Part shown: in pieces, positions 31,972 through 45,936 of the stretch
Layout of the letters: the number at the start of each line of letters is the position of its first letter
Numbering within the stretch: position 1 is the first letter of the stretch
Source: Isochrysis galbana
Taxonomy: Eukaryota; Haptophyta; Isochrysidales; Isochrysidaceae
NCBI GenBank assembly: GCA_018136815.1
Contig: CM030935.1
Location: 5,447,921 to 5,511,920 of the forward strand
Reading direction: 5' to 3'
Length of the DNA stretch: 64,000 nucleotides
Notes under the pieces: model-generated
Database searches by the model: none
Seen by the model: the letters and a program-made list of their open reading frames with translations, nothing else
What the model was told of the DNA's origin: nothing
Program-made: the position numbers and the translations under genes

Positions 31972-32869
31972 GTAGCAAGCTCGCCATCTCTCACCGTACT
32001 GCACACCATCGCCCGCGCCAACCTCCGGTGCCTCCCGCTGCAGCCTCGCCAGCGAGTAGGGGTAGGCCAAGATATCCGGATATATCTCTTGGATATTTGG
32101 GCGGATTTTTTGGCATTTGGATATTTGGTGGATATTTGGGCATGGTCTGCGCCCCAACCCCAAAAACAAAACACTTTGTGGGCGCGAGGCGCGGGGGGGA
32201 CGGGGAGGGAGCGGAAGGAGGGGGGGGGCTCGGGGGCTGGGGGGGCGGCAAACAGACGATAAGAGGTGATACCGATAGATACGTAATAAAATGAGCTGTT
32301 CCTATAATAAAGACGTCTATCTCATCCCGAACGGAGCCTTGCCTGGTCTGTCATGAGAGGTGTGGCAGTCCCCCTGCCCCTGCCCTGGGCGTCCCCCTCC
32401 CCCTCCCCCCTCCCCCTCCCTCTGGCGCGCTCGCAGCCCCCCTCTGCCGTCTCCTCCCGCTCCCCCTCCCTCTCCGCTCGCTCCCGCGCTCGCTCCCCGC
32501 TCCTTCTCACATCATTGCGCGCCTTCCCGCCAGCCGCCATCGCGCATCGCGCCAATGCCCAATGCCCAAGGCGCAGAGCAGGGGCACTTCCCTCTCCCCC
32601 CTCGCGAATGCGCGGCTCACTCCATTCCCACCGCCCTCGCTCAGGATTACGCCGCTCGTCTCGCTCAAGCCGCTCCGCTCAACGCAGGGTCGCGGACAGA
32701 GACGTCGGCGATCAGCCGACGCGCGCGCTTAGCGACCCGAGCGACTCGGACGAGTCGCGGCGCGGCGAGACCATTGTGGACGAGGAGGAGCGCGGCCACG
32801 GAACCGTGGGCAACGAGGAGATCGAGGAGATGACGGCCGACGTCTCGACTCCGATTCCCTGGCAGGGGC
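31972..32869. other. Low-complexity intergenic DNA
   Basis: Contains a cluster of ggatatttgg repeats at about 32065-32145 and a C-rich tract at 32360-32480. The longest open frame (174 codons, plus, from 32353) is composed of simple Ser/Pro/Arg sequence and is not supported as a gene. Confidence 0.45.
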
Positions 32870-33160
32870 TGAGCTGACACCGATCTGGCCCAGGCCTTCG
32901 CCGAGCGCGCGCCGCGCGCCGCACGCACTCGCCTGCATTGGCCCTCGCTCGTACTGACCCCCCCCTCACCACTGAGCCACAGACCACCGAGGCCGCGAGG
33001 AGGGCACCCAGGGCCAGCGAGGCGAGCGAGGGAGAGGCAGGAGAGGCCAGGGGCACTGCCCCAGCCCCAGCCTCCACTGCCCCCTGAGCTGCCCTGGCTG
33101 GCCCTTTGGGGGGCCCCGAGGGGCCCCCCAGAAGGGGGCCATGGCGCGCGACATGCAGCA
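32870..33160 (+). repeat. Dispersed repeat R3, copy 2
   Basis: Shares the gagggagaggcaggag, ccccagcctccactgcccc and ctgagctgccctggctggcc blocks with copies at 21.5 and 34.4 kb; most similar to the 34.4 kb copy. Confidence 0.75.
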
Positions 33161-34409
33161 CACGCCCGTAGGAGAACGAAGATAACGACGGGAAAAGAAC
33201 GACAAAAAAACGACACGATCCAGCTCGAGAATAGGTAAGAGAACCGCCTGTTTACGGTATATCAACAGGAGGACACCCCGCGCGGCAAGCGAACACCGCG
33301 AAAGTGCGGCAGCGGACGAAGAAAGGCCGAAGGGCGGGGGCCGAGACCCCCCGGGGACAATATAAGATAGTTCAGAAGGCGTTTTACGTTTGTCTGCCAC
33401 AGGAACACCCAGCAACAGGTCTGCCCCAGCCCGCCCCTTGCGCTTGGCCCGTCGTAGTGCACGCGGGCCCCCCCCCCGATACCAAAGACAAACAAAAGAA
33501 TGAAGGGGGTAGTGTAAAGGGAGTGAGTGTTCTGGGGTATAGGCGATGGCGTAAGTCGGTACCGTGAGTGCGTGGTCTTTATAGCTAGCGGTAGTAGCCT
33601 GAATCTTCAGATGTTTTTTTTATTTTATTAGGCAGAATCTAATGACTAATGAGAAATATGCACATTTTCGACGAAGTTGGAGTCTTTGTAGACGTTATGC
33701 ACGACGTGCGCGTTCAGTGATTCCCATAGGCTAACGCCATGGGTGGTGTGGCCGGGGCCACGGGCCGTGTGGCGCGACCGGAGTCGCACGCACCTGCTCA
33801 GCCTCGGTGGGCGGACGCGGCCGCTTCGACTGCGGCTGCTCCATGGGCACTGGGGGGGCGCCCTCGGCGGGGGGCCCGAACGAAGGAGAGGGGAGTCGCG
33901 GCGGCGCGCTCCATCGCGTCTAAGTATAAACTTAGTTGGGAGCTACAACCGATAGACGAGAGAAGACAGAAGACGGTCATGGAACATTTGATGACATCGA
34001 GAGAAAGTAAGAGAAGAGGCGGCATACCAATCGACGAAACTGTAAGGCTTAAAATAACCCAAAGGTTATGAGTAAAGTCTGTCATCGTATGGAATACGAC
34101 ACATACCCGTGGGCGGTAGCCGCCAAGGAGCCAAGGATGCTTACCCATAGCTTTTTTGTATGGGTTGCACTTGAAATATGGGACTTGGGGACCTTGAAGA
34201 ACAGTTCAAGAACAAAATGACAGGGATTTGGGATTGATTGAGGATTGACGTACAATGGATTGAGGTGTGCCCGATATTGACAGTCCGTACAGGCTCCGGC
34301 ACGTGGTGCGTTAGCGACACAACCCTCTTCAATGCCGCCCAACCCTTTGGTTGCAGGCCTAGCTAGTACATGTGGGCTCTCAACCTACTTTTACAAGTGG
34401 GGGACAATG
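33161..34409. other. Intergenic DNA, no firm gene
   Basis: A 110-codon frame at 33739-34071 (plus) has an Ala/Arg-rich start and a charged end (ERRQKTVMEHLMTSRESKRR) but no recognisable domain or splice structure. The tetrad tataaacttagttg near 33928 also occurs at about 17318, hinting at repeat content. Confidence 0.35.
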
Positions 34410-34790
34410 GGGGCCTCGCGCCCCCCTCACACCATCGCGGACACCCCCCGGGGTGGGCCCGTACAATCAACCCCAGCCCCTGCCCTTTGGCAGGGGCAGG
34501 GCACTCAACAATCTGGCCCAGATCCTTCGGGGGCGCGGCCCGCGAGCCGCACTCCCACGCCCGCGCTGGGCCTGCCCTCGAGCTGACTCCCCCTCTGTCC
34601 CTGGTCGCCAGGCATACAGGTGTCTCTGGGCGGCTCCCATGGCCAACGAGGCGAGCGTGGGAGAGGCAGGGGGGGGCCAGGGGCTGAGCCCCAGCCTCCA
34701 CTGCCCCCTGAGCTGCCCTTGCTGGCCCCCTGGGAGCCCCCAAAGGGCCCCTGAGAGCAGGCCCGGGCGCGCCGCATGGCGACGCGCCGC
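34410..34790 (+). repeat. Dispersed repeat R3, copy 3
   Basis: Closest relative of the copy at 32870-33160, with the gtgggagaggcaggggg, ccccagcctccactgcccc and ctgagctgcccttgctggcc blocks and a similar C-rich lead-in. Confidence 0.75.
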
Positions 34791-34963
34791 AGGGACGACG
34801 AAGGGAGAGAGTGGAGAGAGGGAGAGGGGGGGTTTTGCACCCCCCCCGATGGAGTGCGGTTAGAAACAGGCCCCGTTTGCGTAAGCAAACGGGTAGGAGG
34901 CGGCCGGCGACAGGCGGGAGAGAGAAGGGAGCGGCTCAAGCTCGAGGAGAGTATCTTGAAGGT

Positions 34964-35063
34964 NNNNNNNNNNNNNNNNNNNNNNNNNNNNNNNNNNNNN
35001 NNNNNNNNNNNNNNNNNNNNNNNNNNNNNNNNNNNNNNNNNNNNNNNNNNNNNNNNNNNNNNN
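34964..35063. other. Assembly gap of 100 N
   Basis: Exactly 100 N, the usual placeholder for unknown length. The expected 5' LTR and first part of the Gypsy element are not seen, and could lie in this gap. Confidence 0.99.
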
Positions 35064-38000
35064 TCCTCATCGAAATCTAAAAAGCCTCATAAGGACAAGA
35101 AGAAGACCGCCGCCGCCGCCGCTATAGCTCCCCATCTTCTTCGTCCTCCCAGTCCTCATCTCCGGTCTCCAGCCCGCGTTCGTCCAACTACTCGTCGACC
35201 AGCGATTCGGATTCCGACGGATCATCCGAATCTACGGACTCGCGCCGCAAGCCTCGCCGCGCCAAGGGTAGCCACTATGCTACCTCAGGCAAAGGTTATC
35301 ATACTAAGGAGGGACGGCCGTCTATGATGGCCCCGAAGGTTTACATTCTAACTCTCGCCGATCTCTCCGCCCCCACGCTTCTAAGTCCAAGTCAGGCCAG
35401 CACAGTAACCGGGAGAGTCGACGTCACGCTAAGCGCCACGCCGCTCCTCCCGCGGACCCAGCCCTGTCTGATGAGCCGGACATTCTTGAACAATGGCTAC
35501 GCACTATGGGCGCCACGGCAAGGCCTACTCCGATCCGCTATGCCCCACTCGAATACCAGGTGATGGCGGCCCGTGAGGTCCCTCTGGTGAGTCCTGGCAT
35601 GCTCGCATCATTTACACGACTCGCACTTACGAAATGGGTGCGCGCTCGTACGTTCGTCCGCACTAAGGGCGGCACTCGCGATGCTAAGTCTAGCCTCGAG
35701 AGCCTCCAGTCGCTGCGCTTCCCCGCCGACCTTCGCTCTACCGATCCGAACAAGGCGGCTGCTTCCTGGGATGGATTCCGCATGCAACTGATCCGCGCAC
35801 TCGAGGGCTCACTCACCTCGGGCGTGGACTGGCAGGACGCTCTCAATGGCCTCCTCCTCGCCGCTCGCGATCCAAAGAAGGCCACCCTCGCATCATGGCC
35901 TATGTCCTCGATGCGGTAGGGACTCGGTCCTCTGCGCTAACCCGTGCTTGCATGCCGACGTGCTGATCGCAAAGTGCGACCATCATTCGCGCCGGGGCAA
36001 AAGGTTTCGCCAAAGAGACTGCGTCCGCGGAATGGGACCGTTGCACCACGCGCTCGGAGGCGAGGACTTAGTGACTCTTGCCACTCGGTGACCGACGCCT
36101 TTGTTCGCAAGATGAACGATCCGACGGTGACGGCCGCTAACGTCTTCAAGTTTCCTGCCTTCACGCACGAAATCAACGAGCGATTCGACGCCTGCGTCAA
36201 GCCGACGAAAGCGACCGCGCACGGGGAGCGGAGAACTCGTTCGAGTTCCTCAAGCGTGGAAGCGAGGCATAGGCGGTCGCCGCAGGAGACGCGCCGCATC
36301 ACTCGCTCTCTTGCATCTCGATCGCGCGCATGGTGCTGGCTCCAGCGGAGCAGGCACGTGCTGAGGCTTCGCGGAGCAGCAAGCAGGTGGACGGTCCGCT
36401 CACAATCGCCCACATCGACGACGTCGTCCGGATGGTAAGGATCGCCTGGGTTCTCGAAGCCGGCTCCGGACAAAGCGACAAACCTCGGCCGCTACTCCGG
36501 AAGCGGCCGCGGCTCCGAACTCGAAATAATCGCAATGGAGATCGGTCCCACCAGGGACGCACCGACCACACCAGGGAGCCGCCTCCCAAGTTGGAGGGTG
36601 GACTCCCACCTCTCGACGCACCGCCATCGCAAAAGAGCCGCCGCTGCGCGCCGCCTCGGACAACCTCGGCCATCCCGAGGGCGCCAAATGGGATTTGGAA
36701 TCTTGGCGTAATGCAAGGTGATTTCGACCCGATGTCACGCTATTGTGGGCACGCTGATTTGGCTGCTTCATTCGCTAGGGCCCGTCCGACCGACGCGTCA
36801 TGAAGGTGCCTCGCACGCAGCGCCCTACGTCTGAGGGCGGCGTATGGACCACAGCCACCGGCTGTGCCTATTGTGCCTTCCGCCCCGCTCCTCCCGATCA
36901 CGATACGGCTCCCCGACCACCCCGACAATTGGCGATATGGGACAGGCGATGGCGCCCATTCGCCGTACTACTGCCAGCCGTTCATCGCTTCCTTTGCGAG
37001 GGCGAGCCGGAGATCCCGACGCCCACCGCGCCTACCTTCGTCGTCTCGTCGTCCTCGGCCGCAACCGCCGTTAGGGAATAGGCGAGGCCGCCGCCATATG
37101 CTTCGTTGACTTCTCAATTCCTCGGCGGCCTGGACCGCCACCCCTCTCGCTTCTCGATACTTCTGTCACTCCCTTTCGCGTTTCATTTCGTACCTCTAAT
37201 GTTTCGCCTCTCCGATCTACGAGCTCGCCGTCCCTCGGGCGGCTGAGCAAAGCTTCTTGTTGTCGTTCCAACCTGGGGATGCTACCCTAGGTTGCGATGC
37301 CGTCGTTCCCGAAGTTCGCGTTTTCGTTTCAGTCGTTCAATCTATCCGGAGTCACCCTCATCTGCTCATATGTGGTGGGACGATTCGACTCCGGGAGTCC
37401 CGTTCTCTCTCGCCGTTCGTTCGCTACCTCCTTCGTCGCTCTCGTCGTCTTCGAATCATTCGTTCAATGCTCTCGATTACGAGCGCTCAACGCTAACTCT
37501 TGCCTTGAGCGCGTCGCTGCCGACCGTCTGCTGTCGCCAGTCAAATCCTGGATGGACTGGCCGATTGTTCCCTCGAAACTCGCCGTTAAGCTGCCTTGGC
37601 CGTGCCAGCGAGGTTAGCCCTCCGGATGGACGGTGGCCTACACGCTCGCTGCTCGCCGTTGGCTCGCTCCGCTACGATGGTTGCGCCAACCCGATTGGGT
37701 TGGCAACCGATACCGACTAGCTCGTTTGAGGAATCGTTCGTTGACGGAGGGGTATTCGCCAATATGCCTCCGTTGTACAACGCGCATTCCGTCGATTGTT
37801 CCGTTCTCAGCCTGCTCTATTCTCGTCCGAATCTCTTCCGGCTCAGACGGCTCGACATTGGCCGCGCGTCTCCGTCGATCCCGGTCACTCGCAATCCCGT
37901 ATACGTTTCCGCTGTCGTTCCGCTTTGCCAGTTTTCAGTGTGCTGACTTTGGTTCCGGCCGCTGAAGATTTGCTCATACATCTCGCGCGCACTCGCCCTT

Positions 38001-41000
38001 CCTTGAAGGAGGGCGAGACCTCTCGTACGTTATCGATCTCGCTTTCCAACGCGCCGCGCTCACGGTGCGCGCACGTAATGCCGAAAGATATTGCGAGGCG
38101 GCGCAGCTTGTTCTGCGCCTAGCCGATCGCCTGAGTCTCCAGCTCAGGTGCTACCTATCCACTTCGACGAAATTTGTGTCACACTCAGAGACGTAAGGCG
38201 TGACGTCGAGGCCGTGCAGACCGACGGCATCTCGCCTCCTCGCGTCTTGATTATCGGCGAGACGAGTGGAGTAGTCTCGTCCATGTTTTTGCTTGCTGCG
38301 CTGATGTAGCGACGTGCGATCTGTTCCCGTCCGAAGTCGATTACGTTCCGCACTTCGACGGGGACGCGGATTCGTCCAAGACCTCGGATGGGACTTGATT
38401 ATCGCGAACCGCCGTGCACTTATCTCTCGAACGCTGGCTTGAGGTGGATCCATTCCAACCGCAGCGTATGTCTGATACGATTTCGGCCGTCGCGCAATTT
38501 CGCCGTCGCTTGAACGCCAGGGCTCCGTTTCTGGCGGTGGAGAACCGAAGATGCACCACTATGCCAAGTCGCTACTCGGGGGTCTCGAAGCCACGCAATA
38601 CGTCCATCCATGGCAACATGGAACGGGACATACTAAGGCTACGGGGCTCTACCTTTCGCCCAGCCTTCCTCCGCTCGTGCCGACGTGCATTGTTCTTGGT
38701 CGCCAGCACGCAATGGCAAACCTCCCATGTCCCCTCATCGCGGTCGATGCGCAGCCGCACTTACGTGGGTATCGCGGTGCGATGGCGATGCAGTGGATGC
38801 CGTCGTCCTCGACTATGCCGTCGTACTCCGACTCGTCCGGCCGCGTCCGCCGCCTCCTCCTATCTCAGGCTCGTGACCTGCAATCAAGCCGGTTGGCGGC
38901 TCAGGCTGGTTCCAATTCTGAGCCTTCGAATGTTTCGAGTGTCGCCGCGATTGATAGGGAGTGGCGGCCGTGGCTAGGGTCGCCCGCTCGTCGTTGTTAC
39001 CCGTTCGTCCCGCTCGGATGATTCGTAAGGTCCGCAACCGCTGGCGTGTATGGACGGCGGTGCGCGGTGCGCACGGCTCGATCTCGTATGCCTGGCTGCC
39101 GTTGTCTCCGTCGCTAGCGTCGGCTCTCGACGCAGAGGTCCGCCTTCATTCGCCCGCGGTGGAGGAGGAGCCGTTGCCGATCCTTACTCCCTCTCCCTCT
39201 CCCTCGTCCTCGTCGCCGTTTGTGCCGATGCCTCCTCTCTTGGAGACGTGTGCCTCCGTTTCCTTTCCGGACACGCTTACTCCAGAGGGTTGGCATGCCG
39301 CTTGCGTCTAACCTGGTCAGGCCAGGAACGCCTTGCTCTGCTTCCGACGCGCCATCTCGCCTAGGCTTGGGTGCCTTGCCGGACCTGCACCCGCCGCTGC
39401 CTCCGCTCGACCGCCCCGCTCGCCGCTCCGTTGCTGAGGTCATTGCCGACCATAAGCAGCGGCACGCCGCCTTCGTTCCTCGGGTTTCACGCCTGTTCTC
39501 AACCAGCCTGCTGTCGTCGCTTCTGTGACCAGGGAGGTACCGGCGAGGCTTGTCTCCGACACGCCGCCGAGCCTCTACCCCCGTCACTGCCTATATGTTC
39601 GCGATCTTATCGTTTGCCGTCAATCCGCTACGGGCCCTACTCGTTATATCGTCGATTCCGCTCTCGCCGTCAACAAGACTCTCGCCGACACGGAAGCCGG
39701 CCCCTCGGTTGTGACCACCGAGTTGTTGGCTGCATTGCCCCGCGACGCTTGCGTCTTGATCGAACACGCTTCAGACCGACCTGCGTCGTCGGACCGGACG
39801 GTAACCCCCTCCGCACTCGCGGCTACGCTACGTTGGTCTTCTCCCTCTCGGTGTCGAATTCCGGCACCGCTTTCTCGTCGTCGAAGGCGCGCCTATGCTT
39901 CTCCTAGGAAACGATTTCTTGGAAGCATACGCCGCCTGTATCGAACTGTCGCCTGATGCGAAACGTGATGGCCGCTTGACCCTTGTGGTCAACGATCGTC
40001 GCGTTCCATCCCTCGTATCTACTCGCCCTCGTATCTCTTCGGCACCGCTAGTCGCTATGATCTCCGCGACTCGCCTCAGGCGGATGACTCGCCGCTCGTC
40101 CCCATCGCGGACGATCTCTCATCCTGCCAGGCTCACGGCGAGTCGCCGCCGGCGATGCCGTCTTCGATTCCATTGCCGCCCCTCGATCCGAGCTCGAGCC
40201 GCCCCCTCGTTTCGACTTCACTCGCAGTCCTCCTTCGTCTCCTTCTCCCTCGTTCGCCGCTGTCGATGTCGAGCCGCTTTTCGCAAAGGGATCCCCGTCG
40301 TCGGCTGCCTCGTTGAAAGAGTTTGCTCTGTACACCAGGCAGCCCATCACCATCCCGCGCGATCGAAGGGTACGTTCTCTGTTCGCCTACCTCTAGAGGT
40401 CATCGAGAACTACCCCGACTCCGCCATCCTCGTCGACCGTCTACCGCCTCGTGATGGCCTCGATTCTCCTCCAATGGTCGCCACTAGCGTCGAAACTCCA
40501 ACTCCGGAGGGAGAGGTGTTGATCACCGTTTGGAACTTGGCGCCACGACCTGTAACTCTTCCTGCGTACTCGCCGGTGGCGTCAGCTCACATCGAGTACA
40601 AGTTGCACGAGGCGCGGTCGACAGCCGCCGGTGATGGAGACGACCCCGAGTCCTCGCTCACCGAGGCACAGCGCGCGCTCCTCGACGCTATCACCATTGA
40701 CCCCGACAAGCAATTGTCGCCGTCCAGAAGCAGCGCGTACGCTGCCTGCTGGCACGGCATATCGACGCGTTCGCCCTCGACCCGAAGAACCCTCGGCACA
40801 CGCACGTCATGGAGGTCGAGCTGCCTCTCCTCCCCGGTGCTACAGCCCACCGACACGCTCCGTCCAAGATGGGTGACGAGGGCCGCGCCATCGTCGACAA
40901 GCACGTCGCCGAGATGGAGGCGGCGGGCATCATCCGCAAGTCGAATTCGCCTTGGGCTTCGCGGGTCGTCCTAGTCGGCAAGAAGGACGGATCCGTTCGC

Positions 41001-44000
41001 TTCTGCGTCGACTATCGCGACACGAACTCGAAGCTTCGTATCTCGGACAGCCCTCTACCGCTCACCGTCGAAGCTATCGATCGTCTATCCCGAGGCCAAG
41101 GTTCTCGAGATTCTCTCTTTCTCTGCTTGCTCGATCTCGCCTCCGGCTTCTGGTGTCTGCCCATCAAGGAGGAGGACAAACCCATCACGGCGTTCTGCAC
41201 CCACCGCCAGAAGTACGAGTTCAATTACCTCCCGTTCGGCGTCCAATCCGGCCCTTCCTACATGTGTCGTCTCATGGACGCGGTGCTCCAAGGCCTCGCA
41301 TGGGAAATTTGCATGCCGTACCTGGACGACATCGGGATTTGGTCGACAGGTACAGGCAGCACGCTCGAAGAACGCATCGACGCCTCATTCGAGCAAATGC
41401 TTCACCGTCTCGATCTCGTCCTCGAGCGCCTCCGGTGGGCCGGTCTCTCGTGTAAGGCCTCCAAGTGCATCTTGTTCGCTATCAAGGGCGAGTACCTTGG
41501 GCACGTCGTTTCTCGTCGTGGTCTCGAGATGGACCCCAAGAAAGTCGAGGCGGTACGCTCGATTGATCCACGTCACATCAATTCGCTCGAAAAGGTCCGC
41601 TCGTTTCTCGGTCTTTGCTCGTACTACCGTCGGTTCATCAAGGGTTTCGCGCACGTCGCGGCACCTCTCACCGACCTTACTCGTACGGGCGTCTATGTGG
41701 CTACGTCTCTCAGTCACCTGAGTGTCAGACAGCGATCCGTCGCCTCATCGAGCTCATCACGTCTGCTCCAGTGTTGGCGGCGCCTCGTCACGACAAAGAG
41801 TTCATCGTCAAAACGGACGCGGCCAGTACCCTGGGTATTGGTGGTATTCTGTCGCAAGTCGACGATCATGGGCACGAGCATGTCGTCGCGTATTACGGTC
41901 GCCGCCTCACCGCCGCGGAGCGTCATTGGACCACCACCGAGGTGGAGCTTCTCGCCGCCCTGGAAAGCATTCGCACTTGGCGACCGTACCTTTGGGGCCG
42001 GCACTTTCGCCTCGTCATCGATCACCAAGCGCTCCGTTGGTTGCACACCATGAAGGACACCGTCCAGGGTGGGCCGGCGTCGCGCTTGATGCGATGGGCG
42101 CTCAAGTTGTCCGAGTACCGCTTTACCGTCGAGCACAAACCTGGCGCGAACCACAAAGACGCTGATGGAGTGTCGCGCTTGGTGGCGGCAGACGACGAGA
42201 CGTCGGAGACGTCCGCTCCTAAGCAGGGGGGTGGGCAGCTACTAGCCGCCGTCGTCCCTAACTCTCGCTCCACCACGGCATCGGATGGTCAGCCACCAGC
42301 CGTCGCCGCCTCTCGTTCTCGTACCACCACGGCCTCCAGTCTGCAAGCCGACGAACGATCGTCCAGGTTGTCCTCTACGACCAGGGATTCCATCAACATC
42401 TCCTACCTCGACGTCGGTACACCCAACGCCGAGGCGCTCAAGGAGGCACAGGCCGAGGACCCTGACTGCCACGACCTCATTCGCTTCCTCTCCTCGTCTC
42501 CTCACAACCCCGATCTCGATCACCGTCGCTTGCGCTGGCTCAGTCGTGAATCTTCTCGATGCCTGTTGCGATCTGGACTACTCTACCGACGAGTGCCAAC
42601 GAGGGATGGCGAGAAGCTTTGCCTCTACGTGCCGAAGACGATGCGCCGCGCCTACCTCGAAGCCTTTCACGACCACCTGTGCCACCTCGGCGACAACCGG
42701 ATGGCGCGCCTTCTACGCGACCGATATTTTTGGCCTGGCATGAACGCAGACGTCTGTGAGCACGTTCGCCAATGCCACGAGTGCACCTTAGCTAAGCCTC
42801 CCTTCCGTCACCTCGCAGATCCAAAGGGACCGCAGGTCGGCGCCTATCCGTTCGACATCGTCTTCTGCGACGTCGTGTCGATGGCTCCCACGCACGACTT
42901 CATCAAGGGCTCTCGAGGCTTCGACAAGCTCCTCGTTTTCGTGGACTCGCTCACTCGTTGGATCGAGGCGGCCCCTCACAACGGCGACCCCTCGAGTGCC
43001 GACGCACTTCACGCCTTCATGTCGTACGTCGTCTCTCGGCACGGAGTACCAAGGCAACTTCGCTCGGACTCCGGCAGCAATCTCGCTAGTCAACTCACCT
43101 CGATCATCCTCGAGCGCACCGGCACCGACTTGCGGCCGAGCACACCTCATCATCACGAGAGCGTGGGCCTGGTCGAACGAGCTCAGCAAACATTGATCAA
43201 CATGGCTCGCGCTACCGATGAAGGCGGCGGTCATTGGGTCGATCATCTCCCGTTCTTTCTAATGAGCATGCGCGCTTCAGCTAATCGCATTACCCGCATG
43301 TCGCCTGCTGCCTTGCTCTATGGCCGTGAGCTTCGCCTGCCTGCACAGCTTTCTGATCCACCTGACACTGGCCCACCTCCCGAGTTACCTCAGGAAATTC
43401 GCTCGTACGCTTGGAAAGTGCATTGTCGTTTAAAGGCGGCGTGGGCCGCGGCTTATGATGCAACTTTAGAATCTCAAGCCGACGCACTCGCCGACACGCT
43501 ACGCACTCACTCTCCCCCCATCCAATTTGCCCCAGGTGATAGGGTGGTTCGCAAGATTCCAGGACACCGCAACAAGCTCCTCTACCACTACAGCGGACCA
43601 TACCGCATTGCTGAGGCGCTTGGCGCTGGCCGCTACCGACTACGCGACCAAGAAAATCGCCTCCTCTCCGGGGAAGTGCATGTGACTAACCTCCGTCCCT
43701 ACTATACCCTCACAGATGAAGACCCCGTCCAAAGAGATGAGTATCTGGTTGATTCCCTCCTTGACCGCAAGGGTCGAGGCGATTCAAGGCAGTATCTCGT
43801 CAAATGGCGTGGCTACGCGAAAGCTGCGGCCACATGGGAGCCGCTAGCCGAACTGCTTCGCCGCTGCGAGTCGCTCGTCACCGCCTATGATGATGCTCAC
43901 CCCTCCCCGCCTCTTCGTAAGCCTCAGATGAGAAAGCGGGCTGCAGAATCACAATCTCAGACCGTCTCAACTCCGCCGACGTCGCACGCGATCGAAGCTC

Positions 44001-44889
44001 CCGTGGGATCCGAGACCACCGGCTCGGATCATCAGGCCCCGCGCCGCTCGCCTCGTCTCGCACCGTCCTCGCACAGTGGCCCCGTTGCTCATGTCTCCCA
44101 TTTGCCCGTCTCAGCCCGCCCGTCTGTTGCCAACCCTGCAGGTCCAATGATGCGGCCGCAGCACGCGGTCTTCGTCCTCGGGCAGTGGTGGTACTCGTCG
44201 GGATCGTCGCGCGGTTCCCCGTGGTTTGGCTCCCACGCATTTGCGCACGATGCCCTTGCCTCGCCTACCTTCGTTCGCTGTCGCTCCGAGGCTCTCGCAC
44301 GCCTGTCGCCATCGGATCGCACCCTCGTCTCTCTCCTCGATACACCCTCTGCGTTCTTCTGACAGTCGCGACTGTCACGCCCCTCCAGATATCTCTCAAC
44401 GCCATCGTTTACGTATGATCGCGGTACGGGAACGTACGGGAATTCTTTTCCAGTTCCCCCCGCGGTCGCCGAATTTTCCCCCCGCGGCCGCCGAATAATT
44501 CCCCCCGCGGGAAGTGAGGTATGGCTCGCCCCCCTTTCGACCACGGAGGATGGATCTCCCTCCCCTTTCGCTGCGCTCTGTCAGGAGACCCCCGTACCTC
44601 GTCGTTTAGCTCGCGCGTGACGTGCCGAGCCCGTCGTGATATCTCGCCGCCTTTCGCCGTTGGCTGTTCGACTACTCATATATCGAAGAACAGGAGACGC
44701 CGCGTTGTAACTTGGGTGCCGCCACACCGCCCAAACATCCAGGTAAAACTCTCGTAAAAGAGAGAAGGGGATGGGTTGCAGCGTTGAGTCCTGCGGTCTG
44801 CCGCGCCGGCCGCCGATTCTACACCTTATCGTCCGGACGGGTGTGGTACTTCCTGTCTCTTCGATCGTCGCGCACTATTCTTATAGTTT

Positions 44890-45165
44890 GTCGTTCGCCG
44901 TTCGTCGTTCGTTCTTCGATTCTCGATTCTCGATTCTCGTCGTTCCGCGTTCTTCATTTCTCGTTCTTCGATTCTCGATTCTCGATTCTCGTCGTTCCGC
45001 GTTCTTCGTTTCTCGCTCTCGATTCTCGATTCTCGTCGTTCCGCGTTCTTCGTTTCTCGTTCTTCGATTCTCGATTCTCGTCGTTCCGCGTTCTTCGTTT
45101 CTCGCTCTCGATTCTCGATTCTTGTCGTTCCGCGTTCTCATCGGTCCTCGATTGTTCGTTGTTCG
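44890..45165 (+). repeat. Tandem simple repeat in the Gypsy 3' non-coding region
   Basis: Units of about 40-60 bp built from ttcgattctcgattctcg, tcgttccgcgttctt and cgtttctcg are repeated at least five times. They lie between the end of the pol region and the 3' LTR. Confidence 0.85.
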
Positions 45166-45346
45166 TAATTCGTAACTTCTCGATTTATTGTTTCATTCGC
45201 TCTTCGGATTTATTCGCTCTTCGCTCTTGGCTCATTCGGTCTCGTTCAGGATTGCTCTTCTGCCTTTCTCGTGGCTTGCTTGGAGCTCTCCGATGTCCGT
45301 TAGGTTCTCTTCTTTCCTCGCGGGACGCTCGATCCTAGCAGGGGGG

Positions 45347-45936
45347 TGTCGCATTCGCGAATCGACACTCGTTAGGCTTCGCTCTTCTCTTCGTCGTTCG
45401 GTATTTATCGTTATAATTCTCTCGTTCTCGTTCTCGGTCAAAAGCTTCGCTTGGATGCATGGGATCGTGGGTTGTGGAGCGCCCTCTCTCTTTCTCTCGA
45501 AAGAGAAGGGAAGTTTCCCTACCTTTCTTCCTCCCAGGCGCCTCGCAGATAGGTTTAATTTGCTATCTCCCCTGCGGTTCTTTATCTGCTTCTGGGGGCA
45601 ATCAGGTTTAATTTGCGACCTCTTCGCATCTCCCCCTTAGGCACATCGCACTCCTTTCGTCTTATTTGGTAGGTCTCTTGGAATCCTGCGTAGCAAGATT
45701 GCCCCTCGATTCCGTTATGGTGCGATTCCCGTTCCAGACAAGATCGCCGACAGATCGCCCTTTGATCGTCGTCCGTTGTTGTCTGATCGGAGTGTTTGGG
45801 TTTGATTTCAGTCGAGTTATGTGAGAAAGTCGTGGGGCGAGAGTCGGGGTGTTTTCCTGGGTGTCGTTGTCCGTCGTCCTGTCGTCAGTCGTCATCCGTC
45901 GTCGCTCTCGCTCTCGTCGCTCTCGCTCTCGTAACA
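45347..45936 (+). repeat. 3' LTR of the Ty3/Gypsy element
   Basis: It begins TGTCGC immediately after the run agcagggggg and matches 5215-5735. The 3' boundary is placed at ...CTCGTAACA, giving TGT...ACA ends; this end is an estimate. Confidence 0.75.

Larger units (their letters stand above)
35064..45936 (+). mobile_element. Chromodomain Ty3/Gypsy LTR retrotransposon (fossil)
   Basis: The parts lie in family order: gag-like region from 35064, aspartic protease near 39600-39990, reverse transcriptase about 40850-41690, RNase H about 41750-42170, integrase about 42600-43350, and a chromodomain about 43735-43900. A purine run ends at 45346 directly before the 3' LTR. The element is broken, with several breaks, mostly in the gag-to-protease half; the pol half is better preserved. 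The 5' LTR is not visible. High similarity of its LTR to the copy at 5.2 kb suggests fairly recent activity of the family. Chromodomain-bearing Gypsy elements are known to steer integration to particular chromatin. Confidence 0.9.
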
